DNA of 64,000 nucleotides from contig JACRMR010000008.1 of assembly GCA_016214895.1 (NCBI GenBank), forward strand, positions 62,001 to 126,000. Reading direction: 5' to 3'. This document shows positions 26,473 to 35,652 of the stretch, one piece after another (the stretch's first letter is position 1; each line of letters opens with the position of its first letter). Under the pieces are notes generated by a model, which saw nothing but the letters and a program-made list of their open reading frames with translations, was not told the origin of the DNA and searched no databases. The stretch comes from a candidate division KSB1 bacterium (lineage in GTDB: Bacteria > Electryoneota > RPQS01). Made by a program: the position numbers and the translations under genes.

Positions 26473-27119
26473 CACCGGATTACTCCGCCGCGGAAGCCGC
26501 GCTGTTGTTAAGCGAGGGGCCGCTGGAGCTGAATCTCTTCCGGAGCGGAGTCACCTGCTTCTGCGGCGTGGACGAGGCGGGTCGCGGTCCATTGGCCGGT
26601 CCTGTGGTCGCCGCCGCGGTGGTCTTCGTTGACGATGAGCTGATATGGAGCGCGCGGGACTCGAAGTCGCTCAGCCGCAGGCGGCGCGAAGAACTTGCCA
26701 CGCGAATTCGTGAGCGGTTTGACTTTGGAATCGGCATGGCGGACGCGGAGGAAATTGACCGGATTAACATCTTGCAAGCGTCGCTTCAGGCGATGGCGCG
26801 AGCGGTTGACGCCTTGCGCGCGCGACCGAGCGTGATGCTCGTTGACGGCAATCAGCGCGTACCGCACGCGGTGAGGTCGATTGCGATCGTGAAGGGGGAC
26901 GCGCGCGTGCGCGTGATTTCGGCGGCGTCGATTCTCGCCAAGGTAGAACGAGACCGCATCATGCACGACCTGCATATTTTGTATCCTGACTATGGATTCG
27001 CCCGTCATCTCGGTTATCCGACCTCCGAGCATCGCGCGAAGCTCGCGAAGTACGGTCCATGTCCGATTCACCGCATGACCTTTCGCGGAGTACGCGAACA
27101 TGTTCGCGGGGCTTCTTAA
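26454..27119 (+). CDS. rnhB: Ribonuclease HII
   Basis: Cleaves RNA in RNA-DNA hybrids and at misincorporated ribonucleotides. The 221-residue protein has the type 2 RNase H signature VDEAGRGPLAGPVVAAAV with the first Asp and Glu, the RDSKSLS segment, the VDGN aspartate, and AASILAKVERD with the final Asp. The GTG at 26454 with GGAG at 26444-26447 is preferred as start; a GTG at 26412 lengthens the overlap with comEC to 61 bp. The 3' end overlaps yraN by 20 bp. Confidence 0.92.
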   Translation: MARRRVTPDYSAAEAALLLSEGPLELNLFRSGVTCFCGVDEAGRGPLAGPVVAAAVVFVDDELIWSARDSKSLSRRRREELATRIRERFDFGIGMADAEEIDRINILQASLQAMARAVDALRARPSVMLVDGNQRVPHAVRSIAIVKGDARVRVISAASILAKVERDRIMHDLHILYPDYGFARHLGYPTSEHRAKLAKYGPCPIHRMTFRGVREHVRGAS

Positions 27120-27498
27120 AGCGGTTTTCGGGCGACCACAACCGCAGGCCGATGACCGTGAATGCGGCCGTCGCGGCGAGGACGCGGCCGCGAAGCACTT
27201 GAAGGAATCGGGTTACCGGATTGTGGAAAGGAATTGGCGTTGCCCGCTGGGAGAGATTGATCTTGTAGCGGCGAAGGGCGGCTTGACCGTGGTGGCAGAA
27301 GTCAAGACGAGTTTGCGGCGCGGGACCATTCCGCCGGAGCTGCGGGTAAATTCACGCAAGCGGTCCAAGCTTCGTTCACTGGCTGCATACTATCTCAAGC
27401 ATCGCAGTCCGGGCGGCTCGATCCGGTTCGACGTAGTCGCCGTTTGGTGGGACGAGTCCGGGCAACTTCGCGTTGAACACATTGAGAATGCCTTCTGA
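27100..27498 (+). CDS. YraN family (UPF0102) putative endonuclease
   Basis: A 132-residue protein with the restriction-endonuclease-like fold motifs of UPF0102: GRRGEDAAAKHL at the N-terminus, GEIDLVA with the catalytic Asp, and VVAEVKT as the ExK half. The family is usually next to rnhB, as here, where the genes overlap by 20 bp. The cellular role of YraN proteins is not well established. Its stop overlaps the start of the next secreted-protein gene by one base. Confidence 0.88.
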   Translation: MFAGLLKAVFGRPQPQADDRECGRRGEDAAAKHLKESGYRIVERNWRCPLGEIDLVAAKGGLTVVAEVKTSLRRGTIPPELRVNSRKRSKLRSLAAYYLKHRSPGGSIRFDVVAVWWDESGQLRVEHIENAF

Positions 27499-29192
27499 TG
27501 GTGCGCCTGCTCCTATTGGTTCTATGCTGTTGCAATTCAGCGGGTCAGGCACTGACGCTGAATGAGATCATGTTTGACCCCGCGGGGAGCGAAGGCAGCG
27601 ACGAGTTCATCGAGCTTTACAACAACTCGCAGTATCCGGTGAATCTAACCGGCTGGCGCGTCACGGACGGTGCGGACACGGACCTGGTGGTTGCGACGGA
27701 GCAGGGCCTTCAGGCGAACCCGTACCAGTACGTGATCGTGCTTGACCCCGACTACCTTGCTGGCGAGAGCTCGACCTACGACGGCATGATTCCGGAGGCT
27801 GCACTCGTGCTCACGATCGACAATTCCACATTTGGAAGTCGCGGGCTGTCGAATAGCGGCGCGGAGACAATCAGCCTGATATCGCCGCAGGGTTTGGCCG
27901 TCTCGTCCTACCGCTATACGATCGGCAACACGGCCGGTCACTCGGACGAGAAACGACTCCCCGGCGGCGGCGATTCGTCCGCCAACTGGATGGACAGCGA
28001 GTCGCTGAACGGGACGCCGGGCGCGGTCAACAGTGTGACTCCGCCGGAGATAGATCTCGCCGTGCAGAGATTTGTCAGCGATCCGACGACCGTGTTGCCG
28101 GGCTCGGCCTTCAGACTGCGCGTGCAGGTCTTGAACCTCGGGACATCTGCCGCGGACAATACGCTAATACTTGCGGAGCGGATCGGGTTTGACACGACGG
28201 CAGTTGTCAGCTGGCCGGTCACCGGTCTGCCGCCCGGGGATTCCATTGAGTTGGTTAGCGATGAACTGGTACTTGGTCAGTCATCGCGCAAGTTCACGGC
28301 GAGCCTTGGGGCCTCCGACGAGCGAAACGAGAACAACGCGCGCGCGATTTTGGTCGGATCACAGTCGGGGAATCGGCAGGCCGTGTTTAACGAGATCATG
28401 TACAGTCCGGCGAGCGGTCGAAGCGAGTGGATCGAGATTCTGAACACCAGCGGCACGGAGCTGGGCGTTTCCGGCTGGCGATTCGGTGATGGCTCCGCTA
28501 TCGGCGATAGCAACGAGCAGGTCGTGTTGCCGGATCTGAGAATTTCGCCGGATTCCTTCTTGGTATTGGCCTCCGACTCGTCGATCTTTTTGGAATCGGT
28601 ACCCAACTTCGCGGCGATCTTCGTCTGGAGCACGCCATCACCCTCCTTGAACAACTCCGGGGACTCACTGGTACTGTATGATGGCGAGCAGGCGCTGGTG
28701 GATCGGGCCGACTATCGCCCATCGTGGGGCGGCGAATCCGGTAAATCCGTTGAGCGAATCGATGCGGCCGCGGAGTCCGAAGACTCGCATAACTGGGCGA
28801 CTTCGCTGGATAGCACGGGGTCAACACCCGGTCGCGCGAATTCACGCGCGGCGGGTCAAGCGGCGCCGGGCACTCAGATTCTGGAGTTAACCCCCAACCC
28901 GTTTTCACCCGATGGCGACGGCCGCAATGACGAATTACGAATTACCTACGTGCTTGACTACCCTGATTCACGGATTGACGTGAAGATTTATGATACCCGC
29001 GGGCGTGAAGTACGTGAGTTGGCGAACAACTCACCCGCGAGTAATCATGGCATGATCATCTGGGACGGTCGAGACGGTGACTCGGCACCGGTGCCGACTG
29101 GAGCCTACATTGTTTACCTGGAGGCGCTCGGCAACGGGCAGACCCGCGTGCAGACGGCGAAGCGAGTGGTGGTGCTGGTGAGGAAAGCGTGA
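27498..29192 (+). CDS. Secreted protein with two lamin-tail domains and FlgD/T9SS-like C-terminal domain
   Basis: A 564-residue exported protein. A short hydrophobic signal with three cysteines (LCCCNSAGQA) precedes a lamin-tail domain (about 20-150; LNEIMFDPAG, DEFIELYN, NLTGWRVTDG). A CARDB-like Ig domain follows (about 181-285), then a second lamin-tail domain (about 295-440; FNEIMYSP, SEWIEILN). The C-terminal domain (about 465-564) starts NPFSPDGDGRNDE and ends with the GAYIVYLEALG pattern, which resembles FlgD-Ig and T9SS/gliding-type domains. Such architecture is typical of cell-surface proteins in FCB bacteria. Substrate or partner unknown. Its stop overlaps the ABC-F gene as GTGA. 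Confidence 0.75.
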   Translation: MVRLLLLVLCCCNSAGQALTLNEIMFDPAGSEGSDEFIELYNNSQYPVNLTGWRVTDGADTDLVVATEQGLQANPYQYVIVLDPDYLAGESSTYDGMIPEAALVLTIDNSTFGSRGLSNSGAETISLISPQGLAVSSYRYTIGNTAGHSDEKRLPGGGDSSANWMDSESLNGTPGAVNSVTPPEIDLAVQRFVSDPTTVLPGSAFRLRVQVLNLGTSAADNTLILAERIGFDTTAVVSWPVTGLPPGDSIELVSDELVLGQSSRKFTASLGASDERNENNARAILVGSQSGNRQAVFNEIMYSPASGRSEWIEILNTSGTELGVSGWRFGDGSAIGDSNEQVVLPDLRISPDSFLVLASDSSIFLESVPNFAAIFVWSTPSPSLNNSGDSLVLYDGEQALVDRADYRPSWGGESGKSVERIDAAAESEDSHNWATSLDSTGSTPGRANSRAAGQAAPGTQILELTPNPFSPDGDGRNDELRITYVLDYPDSRIDVKIYDTRGREVRELANNSPASNHGMIIWDGRDGDSAPVPTGAYIVYLEALGNGQTRVQTAKRVVVLVRKA

Positions 29193-31180
29193 GGCTGCTG
29201 CAATTTCAGGATGTCGAGGTTGTGTTCCCGGGTCGGGTTCTGTTCCAGAATGTGACATGGTCGCTTTTTCGTGGCGAACGGACGGGAATTGTCGGTCCGA
29301 ACGGCGCGGGCAAGACGACGCTGTTGAAGTTGATCATGGCGATCGACGCGGCGTCCTCGGGAGCGATCCAGCGCGCTCGCGGGTTAACGCTCGGTTACTT
29401 GCCGCAGCAGGGCATTACGCATAAGGGGCGGACGCTCTTTCAGGAGGCCTGGGGCGGATTGCCGGATCTTCCTCACCTGCACGAGGAGATTGAGCACCTT
29501 CGCGCGCAGATTACGGCAGTGCCGGACGATGCGGAGTTGATCGAGCATCTGGGTGCGCTGGAGCACCGCTGGCAGGATCTTGAAGGGTACGCCGCGGAGG
29601 CGAAAGTGGCTCGCGTTTTGGGCGGGCTCGGCTTCGGCACGAGTGATTTTGAGCGGCGTGTCGAGGAATTCTCCGGTGGTTGGCAGATGCGCATTGCGTT
29701 GGCCAAGCTACTGCTCTATGATCCCGACTTATTGCTGTTGGATGAGCCGACAAATCACCTCGACTTGCCGGCCCTGATGTGGCTCGAAGAATTCCTGTCG
29801 AAGTTTGCGGGCGCGCTGGTGCTGGTCAGCCATGATCGGCTATTTCTCGACCGCGTCATCAATCGGATCGCGGAGCTGGAACAGGGGCGACTCACGCTCT
29901 ATCCGGGGAACTACTCTGAATATGAGTCCGCGCGGGACGAACGGCGGGCGCAGGCCGAGACGGCAGCCGAACGGGGTGCGGAGGAGCGCAGACGGATCGA
30001 GACGTTTGTCGAGCGTTTTCGCTATAAAGCGTCCAAAGCGAAACAGGTGCAATCGCGGGTCAAGATGCTCGAGAAGATGGAGACGGTTGAGGTCCGCAGC
30101 ACGAGCAAGCGTGTACGTTTTCGTTTTCCTCCGGCTCCGCCGAGCGGCCGGTTCACGCTCGAGCTGGCGCAGGTCAAGAAGAAGTACGGTGAATTGCAGG
30201 TCTTTCACGATCTCACGCTGGTGCTCGCGCGTGGCGAGAAGGTCGCGTTGGTCGGGCCGAACGGCGCCGGGAAGTCCACGCTTTGTCGATTGATTGTGGG
30301 AGTCGATCAGCCGACCGCGGGGCACGTGAAGCTGGGGCATAACGTCTCCGTTGACTACTTCGCGCAGGAAGCCGATTTTCACTTGCGCGAGGGCAGTACG
30401 GTGCTCGCCGAAATGGAAGCCGAGGGCGCAGGTGCGACGCAGGAGTGGTTGCGGAGTTTGTTGGGCGCGTTTCTATTCAGCGGTGACGACGTATTCAAGC
30501 CTGTGTCCGTCCTATCCGGTGGCGAGAAAGCCCGGCTCGCGCTGGCGAAGATGTTGCTGCATCCGTCGAACTTCCTGATCCTCGACGAGCCGACCAACCA
30601 CCTGGACATGGCGTCGCAGAATGTACTGCTCGAAGCACTCAACGCCTACGACGGGACGCTGCTGGTCGTCAGCCACGATCGCTTCTTTCTGGACAAGCTC
30701 GTCAATCGCGTGCTGGAACTGGCCGGCGGGGAGTTTCACGATTATCCCGGAAACCTGTCTGACTTTCTCCGTCGCAAGGCAGCCTCGAACGGTGATCCCG
30801 TCGCGGCGGGGGCGGGTCGGATTCCGGTAGAAGCGCGCGATCCCGCGGCGCCGAAGAGCCGGGACCGCAGGCGTCTGGAAGCCGAGATTCGCAATCGCTA
30901 TTCGCGGCAACTAAAAGCGCATCGGGAAACGCTCGAACGTGTTCAGTCGGAGATTGACCGGCATGAGTCACGCAAGGCCGACCTTGAATCAAAACTGGCC
31001 ACGGAATCACTGATGCGCGACGGCGATTCATACAAGAAGCTGCTGGCCGAATACGAGTCGATTCGACGAGAATTGTCTGAATTGTACGCAGCGTGGGAGC
31101 AATCCGCGGAGGCTGTGGATTGTCTGGAGCGGGAGCGCGACCAGCAGGTGCGGGCGGCAATCCTCGCGAGCGGGGCTTGA
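29189..31180 (+). CDS. ABC-F family ATPase
   Basis: A 663-residue cytoplasmic twin-ATPase with no membrane domain. ABC-F proteins act on ribosomes as translation factors or antibiotic-protection factors. Each half has a Walker A motif (GPNGAGKTT near 36, GPNGAGKST near 355), an ABC signature (SGGWQMRIALAK, SGGEKARLALAK) and LDEPTNHLD. A linker rich in Arg and Lys (about 245-300) joins them, and the C-terminus (about 545-655) is a charged coiled coil as in Uup/ABCF3-type members. The GTG start at 29189 overlaps the previous stop. Its own stop lies inside the -35 box of the next promoter. Confidence 0.88.
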   Translation: MRLLQFQDVEVVFPGRVLFQNVTWSLFRGERTGIVGPNGAGKTTLLKLIMAIDAASSGAIQRARGLTLGYLPQQGITHKGRTLFQEAWGGLPDLPHLHEEIEHLRAQITAVPDDAELIEHLGALEHRWQDLEGYAAEAKVARVLGGLGFGTSDFERRVEEFSGGWQMRIALAKLLLYDPDLLLLDEPTNHLDLPALMWLEEFLSKFAGALVLVSHDRLFLDRVINRIAELEQGRLTLYPGNYSEYESARDERRAQAETAAERGAEERRRIETFVERFRYKASKAKQVQSRVKMLEKMETVEVRSTSKRVRFRFPPAPPSGRFTLELAQVKKKYGELQVFHDLTLVLARGEKVALVGPNGAGKSTLCRLIVGVDQPTAGHVKLGHNVSVDYFAQEADFHLREGSTVLAEMEAEGAGATQEWLRSLLGAFLFSGDDVFKPVSVLSGGEKARLALAKMLLHPSNFLILDEPTNHLDMASQNVLLEALNAYDGTLLVVSHDRFFLDKLVNRVLELAGGEFHDYPGNLSDFLRRKAASNGDPVAAGAGRIPVEARDPAAPKSRDRRRLEAEIRNRYSRQLKAHRETLERVQSEIDRHESRKADLESKLATESLMRDGDSYKKLLAEYESIRRELSELYAAWEQSAEAVDCLERERDQQVRAAILASGA

Positions 31181-31205
31181 CATTCGCCGCGAAGAGCGCT
31201 ATATT
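31177..31205 (+). promoter_or_regulatory. Predicted promoter of the carbamate kinase-sucCD-ndk unit
   Basis: TTGACA (31177-31182), a 17-bp spacer, TATATT (31200-31205). This is the closest match to a sigma70 consensus in the window. The -35 box contains the TGA stop of the ABC-F gene. The expected start site is near 31212, 50 bases before the kinase start. Confidence 0.75.
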
Positions 31206-31261
31206 AGCAGCTTGCGGAAGCACGATCATGATTTGGTGAAGGACAAATTACCGTAGCTCGA

Positions 31262-32227
31262 TTGAGTACAAATCTTCACAAATCCGCGCGGACGGCGGTA
31301 GTTGCGCTGGGCGGCAACGCGATCTCCAGCCCCAATGAACCGGATACCATCGCGAATCAGTTTCGGCACACGCGCTCCGCGTTGACCGGTGTTGTCGAAT
31401 TGGTGCGGCGTGGCTATCACTTGGCGATCACGCACGGCAACGGGCCCCAGGTTGGCAACGCTTTACTGCGGGTTGAGCTTTCCAAGACCCGGGCGCCGAT
31501 TCTGCCGCTCGGTGTGATCGTCGCGGACACTGAAGGCGGAATGGGCTACATGATCGAGCAGTGTTTACAGAACGTGCTGCTTCGCGCAGGACTCCAGCCC
31601 GAGGTCGTAACGATTGTTACGCAGGTGCTCGTCGAGCCGAAGGATCCGGCATTTTCCAACCCCACAAAGTACATTGGGCAATTCTACAGCGAGGGCGAAG
31701 CGCATCGACTCGCGGACGCGGAAGGATGGTCGATCAAGCGCGACGGCGATCGCGGCTGGCGTCGAGTGGTCGGAAGTCCGCGGCCGCTGAAGATTTTGAA
31801 CGGTCATCGCATCAGACAGCTCGTGGAAAGTGGGACCATCGTGATCGCGGCCGGCGGCGGCGGGATTCCGGTCTATCCGGAGGCAGATGGCTGGCTGGAA
31901 GGTGCGGACGCCGTGATCGACAAGGATCGCGCTTCGGCGGTTCTGGCACGCGATATCGGGGCGCAGGAGCTCTTCATTCTGACGGATGCCGAATACGTGT
32001 CTCTGAACTTCGGCAAGCCGGACCAACGCGACCTGAAGTCACTGCGCGCCGGCGAGGCAGCCAACTACCTGCGCGACGGGCACTTCCCGGCGGGGAGCAT
32101 GGGTCCGAAGGTCGAGGCGGCGCTGAACTTTTTGGAAACGGGCGGGCAGCGCGTGGTGATCTGCGCGCTCTCACGCTTAATCGAAAGCATGGATGGCAAG
32201 AGTGGAACGACCATTCTGCCGGATTAG
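31262..32227 (+). CDS. arcC: Carbamate kinase
   Basis: Interconverts carbamate plus ATP and carbamoyl phosphate plus ADP; in catabolism it makes ATP. The 321-residue protein belongs to the amino-acid kinase fold, with VVALGGNAI at the N-terminus, THGNGPQVGN, the AAGGGGIPVY loop, KDRASAVLA and ILTDAEYVSLNFG. These are specific to carbamate kinases rather than glutamate or aspartate kinases. The start is TTG at 31262; the AAGGA sequence upstream is rather distant, so start efficiency is uncertain. No arginine deiminase or ornithine transcarbamylase genes are adjacent; instead sucCD follow, a less usual setting. Confidence 0.87.
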   Translation: MSTNLHKSARTAVVALGGNAISSPNEPDTIANQFRHTRSALTGVVELVRRGYHLAITHGNGPQVGNALLRVELSKTRAPILPLGVIVADTEGGMGYMIEQCLQNVLLRAGLQPEVVTIVTQVLVEPKDPAFSNPTKYIGQFYSEGEAHRLADAEGWSIKRDGDRGWRRVVGSPRPLKILNGHRIRQLVESGTIVIAAGGGGIPVYPEADGWLEGADAVIDKDRASAVLARDIGAQELFILTDAEYVSLNFGKPDQRDLKSLRAGEAANYLRDGHFPAGSMGPKVEAALNFLETGGQRVVICALSRLIESMDGKSGTTILPD

Positions 32228-32232
32228 CATAG

Positions 32233-32250
32233 GCGTTCACGGTTGAACGC
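32233..32250 (+). other. Hairpin before sucC
   Basis: GCGTTCA (32233-32239) pairs perfectly with TGAACGC (32244-32250) around a 4-base loop, in the 35-base gap between the carbamate kinase gene and sucC. No T-run follows, so it is not a classic terminator. It may stabilise or process the mRNA or lower read-through; function unknown. Confidence 0.35.
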
Positions 32251-32262
32251 GGAAAATCGATT

Positions 32263-33435
32263 ATGAACATACACGAACATCAAGGCAAAGAGATTCTGCG
32301 GAAGTACGGAGTGCCTGTCCCGCGCGGGGCGGTGGCATTCTCGGTTGAGGAAGCGCTCGCGGCGGCGAGGGGTTTAGGCGGCTATCCGGTGGTTGTCAAG
32401 GCTCAGATTCACGCCGGTGGCCGGGGCAAGGGCGGGGGCGTGAAGCTGGCCAAGAGCGAAGTCGAGGTCAAAGAACTGGCCGGGAAGATTCTTGGAATGC
32501 AACTGGTTACGCATCAGACCGGTCCGGCCGGAAAGAAGGTGGGGCGGTTGCTGGTCGAAGAAGGCATGAACATCGCGCGGGAGCTGTACGCCAGCATCTT
32601 ATTGGATCGTTCGACATCGCGCAATGTGTTCATGGTGTCCACCGCGGGCGGCATGGACATCGAAGCGGTGGCCGCGACGACTCCGGAGCAGATCGTGAAG
32701 GTGAGCATCGATCCGCAAACGGGGTTTCGGCCGCATCACGCTCGCCGGTTGGGCTTTGCGCTGGGGTTGACGGGCGACGCCTACAAGTCCGGGGCGAAGT
32801 GTTTTGACGCGCTGTACAAGGCGTATGTGGCGAGTGATTGCAGCCTGCTCGAGATCAATCCGTTGATTGTCACGGGAGATCATCGCGTGATTGCGCTTGA
32901 TGCAAAAGTGAACTTTGACGACAACGCGCTCTACCGGCATCCGGACTACGCGGATCTGCGCGATCTGTCGGAAGAGGCCCCGGCCGAGATTGAAGCGTCG
33001 AAGGCGGATCTGAACTATGTGAAACTTGACGGCAATGTGGGTTGCATGGTGAACGGCGCGGGATTGGCGATGGCGACGATGGACATTATCAAGCTGCACG
33101 GCGGCGAACCGGCCAATTTCCTTGATGTGGGCGGCGGGGCGAACGCGCAGACCGTGGCGTCGGGCTTTCGGATCATTCTGTCGGACCCGAACGTCAAGGC
33201 AGTACTGGTGAACATTTTCGGTGGCATCGTTCGTTGTGACCGAGTGGCAGGCGGAGTGATAGACGCCGCGAGGGAAACCCACATTGCCGTACCGATCGTG
33301 GTCCGGTTGGAGGGGACGAACGCCGACGTCGCCGGTCAGATGCTGCAGGATTCAGGGTTGAGCTTCGTGGTCGCGAAGGGGCTGACGGATGCAGCGAAGA
33401 AAGCCGTTAGCGCGGCGACAGGAACCTCGAGGTAG
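32263..33435 (+). CDS. sucC: Succinyl-CoA synthetase, beta subunit
   Basis: With SucD converts succinyl-CoA, phosphate and ADP (or GDP) to succinate, CoA and ATP in the TCA cycle. The 390-residue length is standard. It has the N-terminal [21 protein letters not shown], the ATP-grasp elements [22 protein letters not shown] and [11 protein letters not shown], and the C-terminal [10 protein letters not shown] phosphate loop. The ATG at 32263 is preceded by a weak GGA. It is co-transcribed with sucD, 11 bases downstream. Confidence 0.95.
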   Translation: MNIHEHQGKEILRKYGVPVPRGAVAFSVEEALAAARGLGGYPVVVKAQIHAGGRGKGGGVKLAKSEVEVKELAGKILGMQLVTHQTGPAGKKVGRLLVEEGMNIARELYASILLDRSTSRNVFMVSTAGGMDIEAVAATTPEQIVKVSIDPQTGFRPHHARRLGFALGLTGDAYKSGAKCFDALYKAYVASDCSLLEINPLIVTGDHRVIALDAKVNFDDNALYRHPDYADLRDLSEEAPAEIEASKADLNYVKLDGNVGCMVNGAGLAMATMDIIKLHGGEPANFLDVGGGANAQTVASGFRIILSDPNVKAVLVNIFGGIVRCDRVAGGVIDAARETHIAVPIVVRLEGTNADVAGQMLQDSGLSFVVAKGLTDAAKKAVSAATGTSR

Positions 33436-33446
33436 CGAAACAAAAA

Positions 33447-34325
33447 ATGGCGATCTTACTTACCGAACAGACGAAAGTCATCGTGCAGGGTATCACCGGG
33501 TCGGAAGGCACTTTCCACGCCGGACAGATGCTCGAATACAATACGAAGGTAGTGGGCGGAGTCACGCCGGGGAAGGGCGGTCAGCAGTGGGAGGGCAAGC
33601 TTCCCATTTTCAACACGGTGGGCGACGCCGTAGGCGCGACGGGCGCAAATGCGACGGTGATTTTTGTGCCACCGGCGTTTGCGGCGGATGCGATCCTTGA
33701 GGCGATCGATGCCGGGATCGGCTTGATTGTGACGATCACCGAGGGGATTCCGGTGCAGGATATGGTGACAGTGAAGCAGGCGTTGCGCACGTCCGCGAGC
33801 CGAATGGTCGGTCCGAACTGCCCGGGTGTTATTACTCCCGGAGTGGGCAAGATCGGGATCATGCCGGCGTTCATTCACAAAGCCGGACGCTGCGGGTTAA
33901 TCAGCCGCTCGGGCACGCTGACCTACGAGGCGGTGAAGCAACTGAGCGATCACGACATTGGTCAGTCCACGTGCATTGGTATCGGCGGCGACCCGGTGAA
34001 TGGCTCGAGTTTCACCGATATTCTGCGGCTGTTCAATGCGGACCCGAATACGGACGCGGTTGTCATGATCGGCGAGATCGGTGGCAGCGCCGAAGAGGAA
34101 GCTGCGGAGTACGTGACCAGTGAATTCAAGAAGCCGGTCGTAGGATTCATCGCGGGCCAGACCGCACCTCCGGGACGCAGAATGGGTCACGCGGGGGCAA
34201 TCATCGCGGGGGGCAAGGGTACGGCGAAGGAGAAGGTCGCGGCGATGCGGCGGGCGGGGATCCATGTCGTGGATTCTCCGGCGGACATGGGATCGACTAT
34301 GGAACAAGCGTTGGCCAAGATGTAA
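33447..34325 (+). CDS. sucD: Succinyl-CoA synthetase, alpha subunit
   Basis: CoA-binding subunit that carries the phospho-histidine intermediate. The 292-residue protein has the CoA-binding [24 protein letters not shown]-type N-terminus, [11 protein letters not shown], the [10 protein letters not shown] loop and the active-site H248 in [10 protein letters not shown]. The family's usual length is 288-300. It lies 11 bases after sucC and is followed by ndk after 25 bases. Confidence 0.95.
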   Translation: MAILLTEQTKVIVQGITGSEGTFHAGQMLEYNTKVVGGVTPGKGGQQWEGKLPIFNTVGDAVGATGANATVIFVPPAFAADAILEAIDAGIGLIVTITEGIPVQDMVTVKQALRTSASRMVGPNCPGVITPGVGKIGIMPAFIHKAGRCGLISRSGTLTYEAVKQLSDHDIGQSTCIGIGGDPVNGSSFTDILRLFNADPNTDAVVMIGEIGGSAEEEAAEYVTSEFKKPVVGFIAGQTAPPGRRMGHAGAIIAGGKGTAKEKVAAMRRAGIHVVDSPADMGSTMEQALAKM

Positions 34326-34350
34326 ACCACTGGAGTATCATTTCGGCAGG

Positions 34351-34749
34351 ATGGAAAAGACTCTGATGATCATCAAGCCCGACGCGGTGGCCGCCAAACA
34401 TATTGGCGACATCGTGGCCCGGGTCGAACGAGAAGGGTTCGCGGTTACCGGACTTCGCTATCTGCGACTCACGCGCGAGCAGGCCGAGTCATTTTACGCG
34501 ATTCACCGCGAGCGGCCGTTCTTCAGCGCGTTGGTCGCGTACATGACCAGCGGGCCCGTGGTGGCAGGACGTCTGGAGCGGGAGGGCGCTGTCGAGCATT
34601 GGCGCAGAGTAATTGGAGCGACGGACCCGCAGAAAGCTGACGCCGGTACGATCCGCAAGCTTTACGGAACGAACATTGAAGCGAATGCCGTTCACGGATC
34701 AGACTCGAGCGAGAACGGTCAAATTGAAACTGATTTTTTTTTCGCATAG
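34351..34749 (+). CDS. ndk: Nucleoside diphosphate kinase
   Basis: Balances nucleoside triphosphate pools by phosphate transfer through a phospho-histidine. The 132-residue protein begins [12 protein letters not shown] and contains the active-site H115 in NAVHGSDS. It ends in a Phe-rich tail like other NDKs, which usually have 130-150 residues. The ATG at 34351 gives the canonical N-terminus; the longer frame from 34264 overlaps sucD. Position after sucD is sensible because SucCD and NDK can pass phosphate between GDP and ADP. Last gene of the unit; a hairpin follows. Confidence 0.94.
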   Translation: MEKTLMIIKPDAVAAKHIGDIVARVEREGFAVTGLRYLRLTREQAESFYAIHRERPFFSALVAYMTSGPVVAGRLEREGAVEHWRRVIGATDPQKADAGTIRKLYGTNIEANAVHGSDSSENGQIETDFFFA

Positions 34750-34773
34750 TGGACGGTACTTCCTGTGACACAT

Positions 34774-34804
34774 GAAGGCGCGCCATTCAACACGGCGTGC
34801 CTTC
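34774..34804 (+). terminator. Stem-loop after ndk
   Basis: GAAGGCGCGCC (34774-34784) and GGCGTGCCTTC (34794-34804) form an 11-bp stem with one G-T pair and a 9-base loop. It lies 24 bases after the ndk stop and before the next promoter. The following sequence TGCGCTTC lacks a T-run, so termination strength is uncertain. Confidence 0.45.
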
Positions 34805-34831
34805 TGCGCTTCAGGCCGGGTCGGGGTCGGC

Positions 34832-34860
34832 TTGACTATCCCCCCAAAAGTTCGTATCTT
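34832..34860 (+). promoter_or_regulatory. Predicted ecfT promoter, near-leaderless
   Basis: TTGACT (34832-34837), a 17-bp spacer, TATCTT (34855-34860). The expected start site is near 34867, only about five bases before the ecfT ATG at 34872. No Shine-Dalgarno sequence could then be transcribed, so the mRNA would be effectively leaderless. Confidence 0.65.
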
Positions 34861-34871
34861 ACATAGTTTCA

Positions 34872-35642
34872 ATGAGCGAGATCACGGTGTCAAGGCGGGC
34901 CGGACTGCGAAAGCCGAATCCGCCGGCGATCCTCTCGGGTTGCCTTGCGCTGGTCGCGACCGCGCCGTTCGTGACGCACTGGGCTGGATTTACGATACTG
35001 TTAATAATGGTTTTAGCGGCCTCTGTGTTGGCAGGGGTCGAGACTCGGAAACTGGCCCGTTCCCTGTTCCGTATGTGGCCATTCCTGGTGTTTGCGCTCG
35101 CGATTCAGGTGCTATCAACGGCGATCGCCCCTCCCGATGCTACCGGGTCAACCGGCACCCTGCATGCGGGCGTCGCGGCGGGAGTATTGCTCGTGGCGCG
35201 GCTGTCGTGCGTGGTGATGAGCAGCGCGCTCGTGTTGATGGCGTACCCGGCCGACGAATACGGGCGGTGGCTGTCACGGACGAGGTTCGGCGGGCACCGG
35301 ATGAAGCGGAAGCTCTCGCAGCTTGGACTCGTCGTGACGATGGCGCTGGGATTCGTGCCGACCTTGCGCGGCGAATTCGGCCGGATTCGGCTGGCTTGGG
35401 AATGCCGGGGCGTCGCGACCGGACATGGACGGGTCGGCAGATTGCGAGCGCTCCAGAAGATGTTGTTTCCGCTTCTTGTATCCGCGTTCCGACGAGCCGA
35501 TCAGACGTCGCTGGCACTGCAAGCCCGTGGCTATGATCCAAATGTACTGCGCACGCATATGCGGGACTTGCGCGCAGGCGCCTGGGATTGGATCGAGGCG
35601 ATTGTCATCGTAACGTCCTGTGTGGCCGCGCTGATGATTTAG
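34872..35642 (+). CDS. ECF-type transporter transmembrane protein (EcfT/CbiQ family)
   Basis: Scaffold membrane subunit of an energy-coupling-factor importer for a vitamin or metal. The 256-residue protein has about five membrane helices in its N-terminal half and C-terminus, and two cytoplasmic coupling motifs. The second is canonical, A218-R219-G220. The first reads E177-C178-R179-G180, a deviation from Ala-Arg-Gly that keeps Arg and Gly. No EcfA ATPases or S component are adjacent, so it would depend on subunits encoded elsewhere. The start follows the promoter directly. The next gene is truA, 10 bases downstream. Confidence 0.8.
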   Translation: MSEITVSRRAGLRKPNPPAILSGCLALVATAPFVTHWAGFTILLIMVLAASVLAGVETRKLARSLFRMWPFLVFALAIQVLSTAIAPPDATGSTGTLHAGVAAGVLLVARLSCVVMSSALVLMAYPADEYGRWLSRTRFGGHRMKRKLSQLGLVVTMALGFVPTLRGEFGRIRLAWECRGVATGHGRVGRLRALQKMLFPLLVSAFRRADQTSLALQARGYDPNVLRTHMRDLRAGAWDWIEAIVIVTSCVAALMI

Positions 35643-35652
35643 TGGGGACAGC

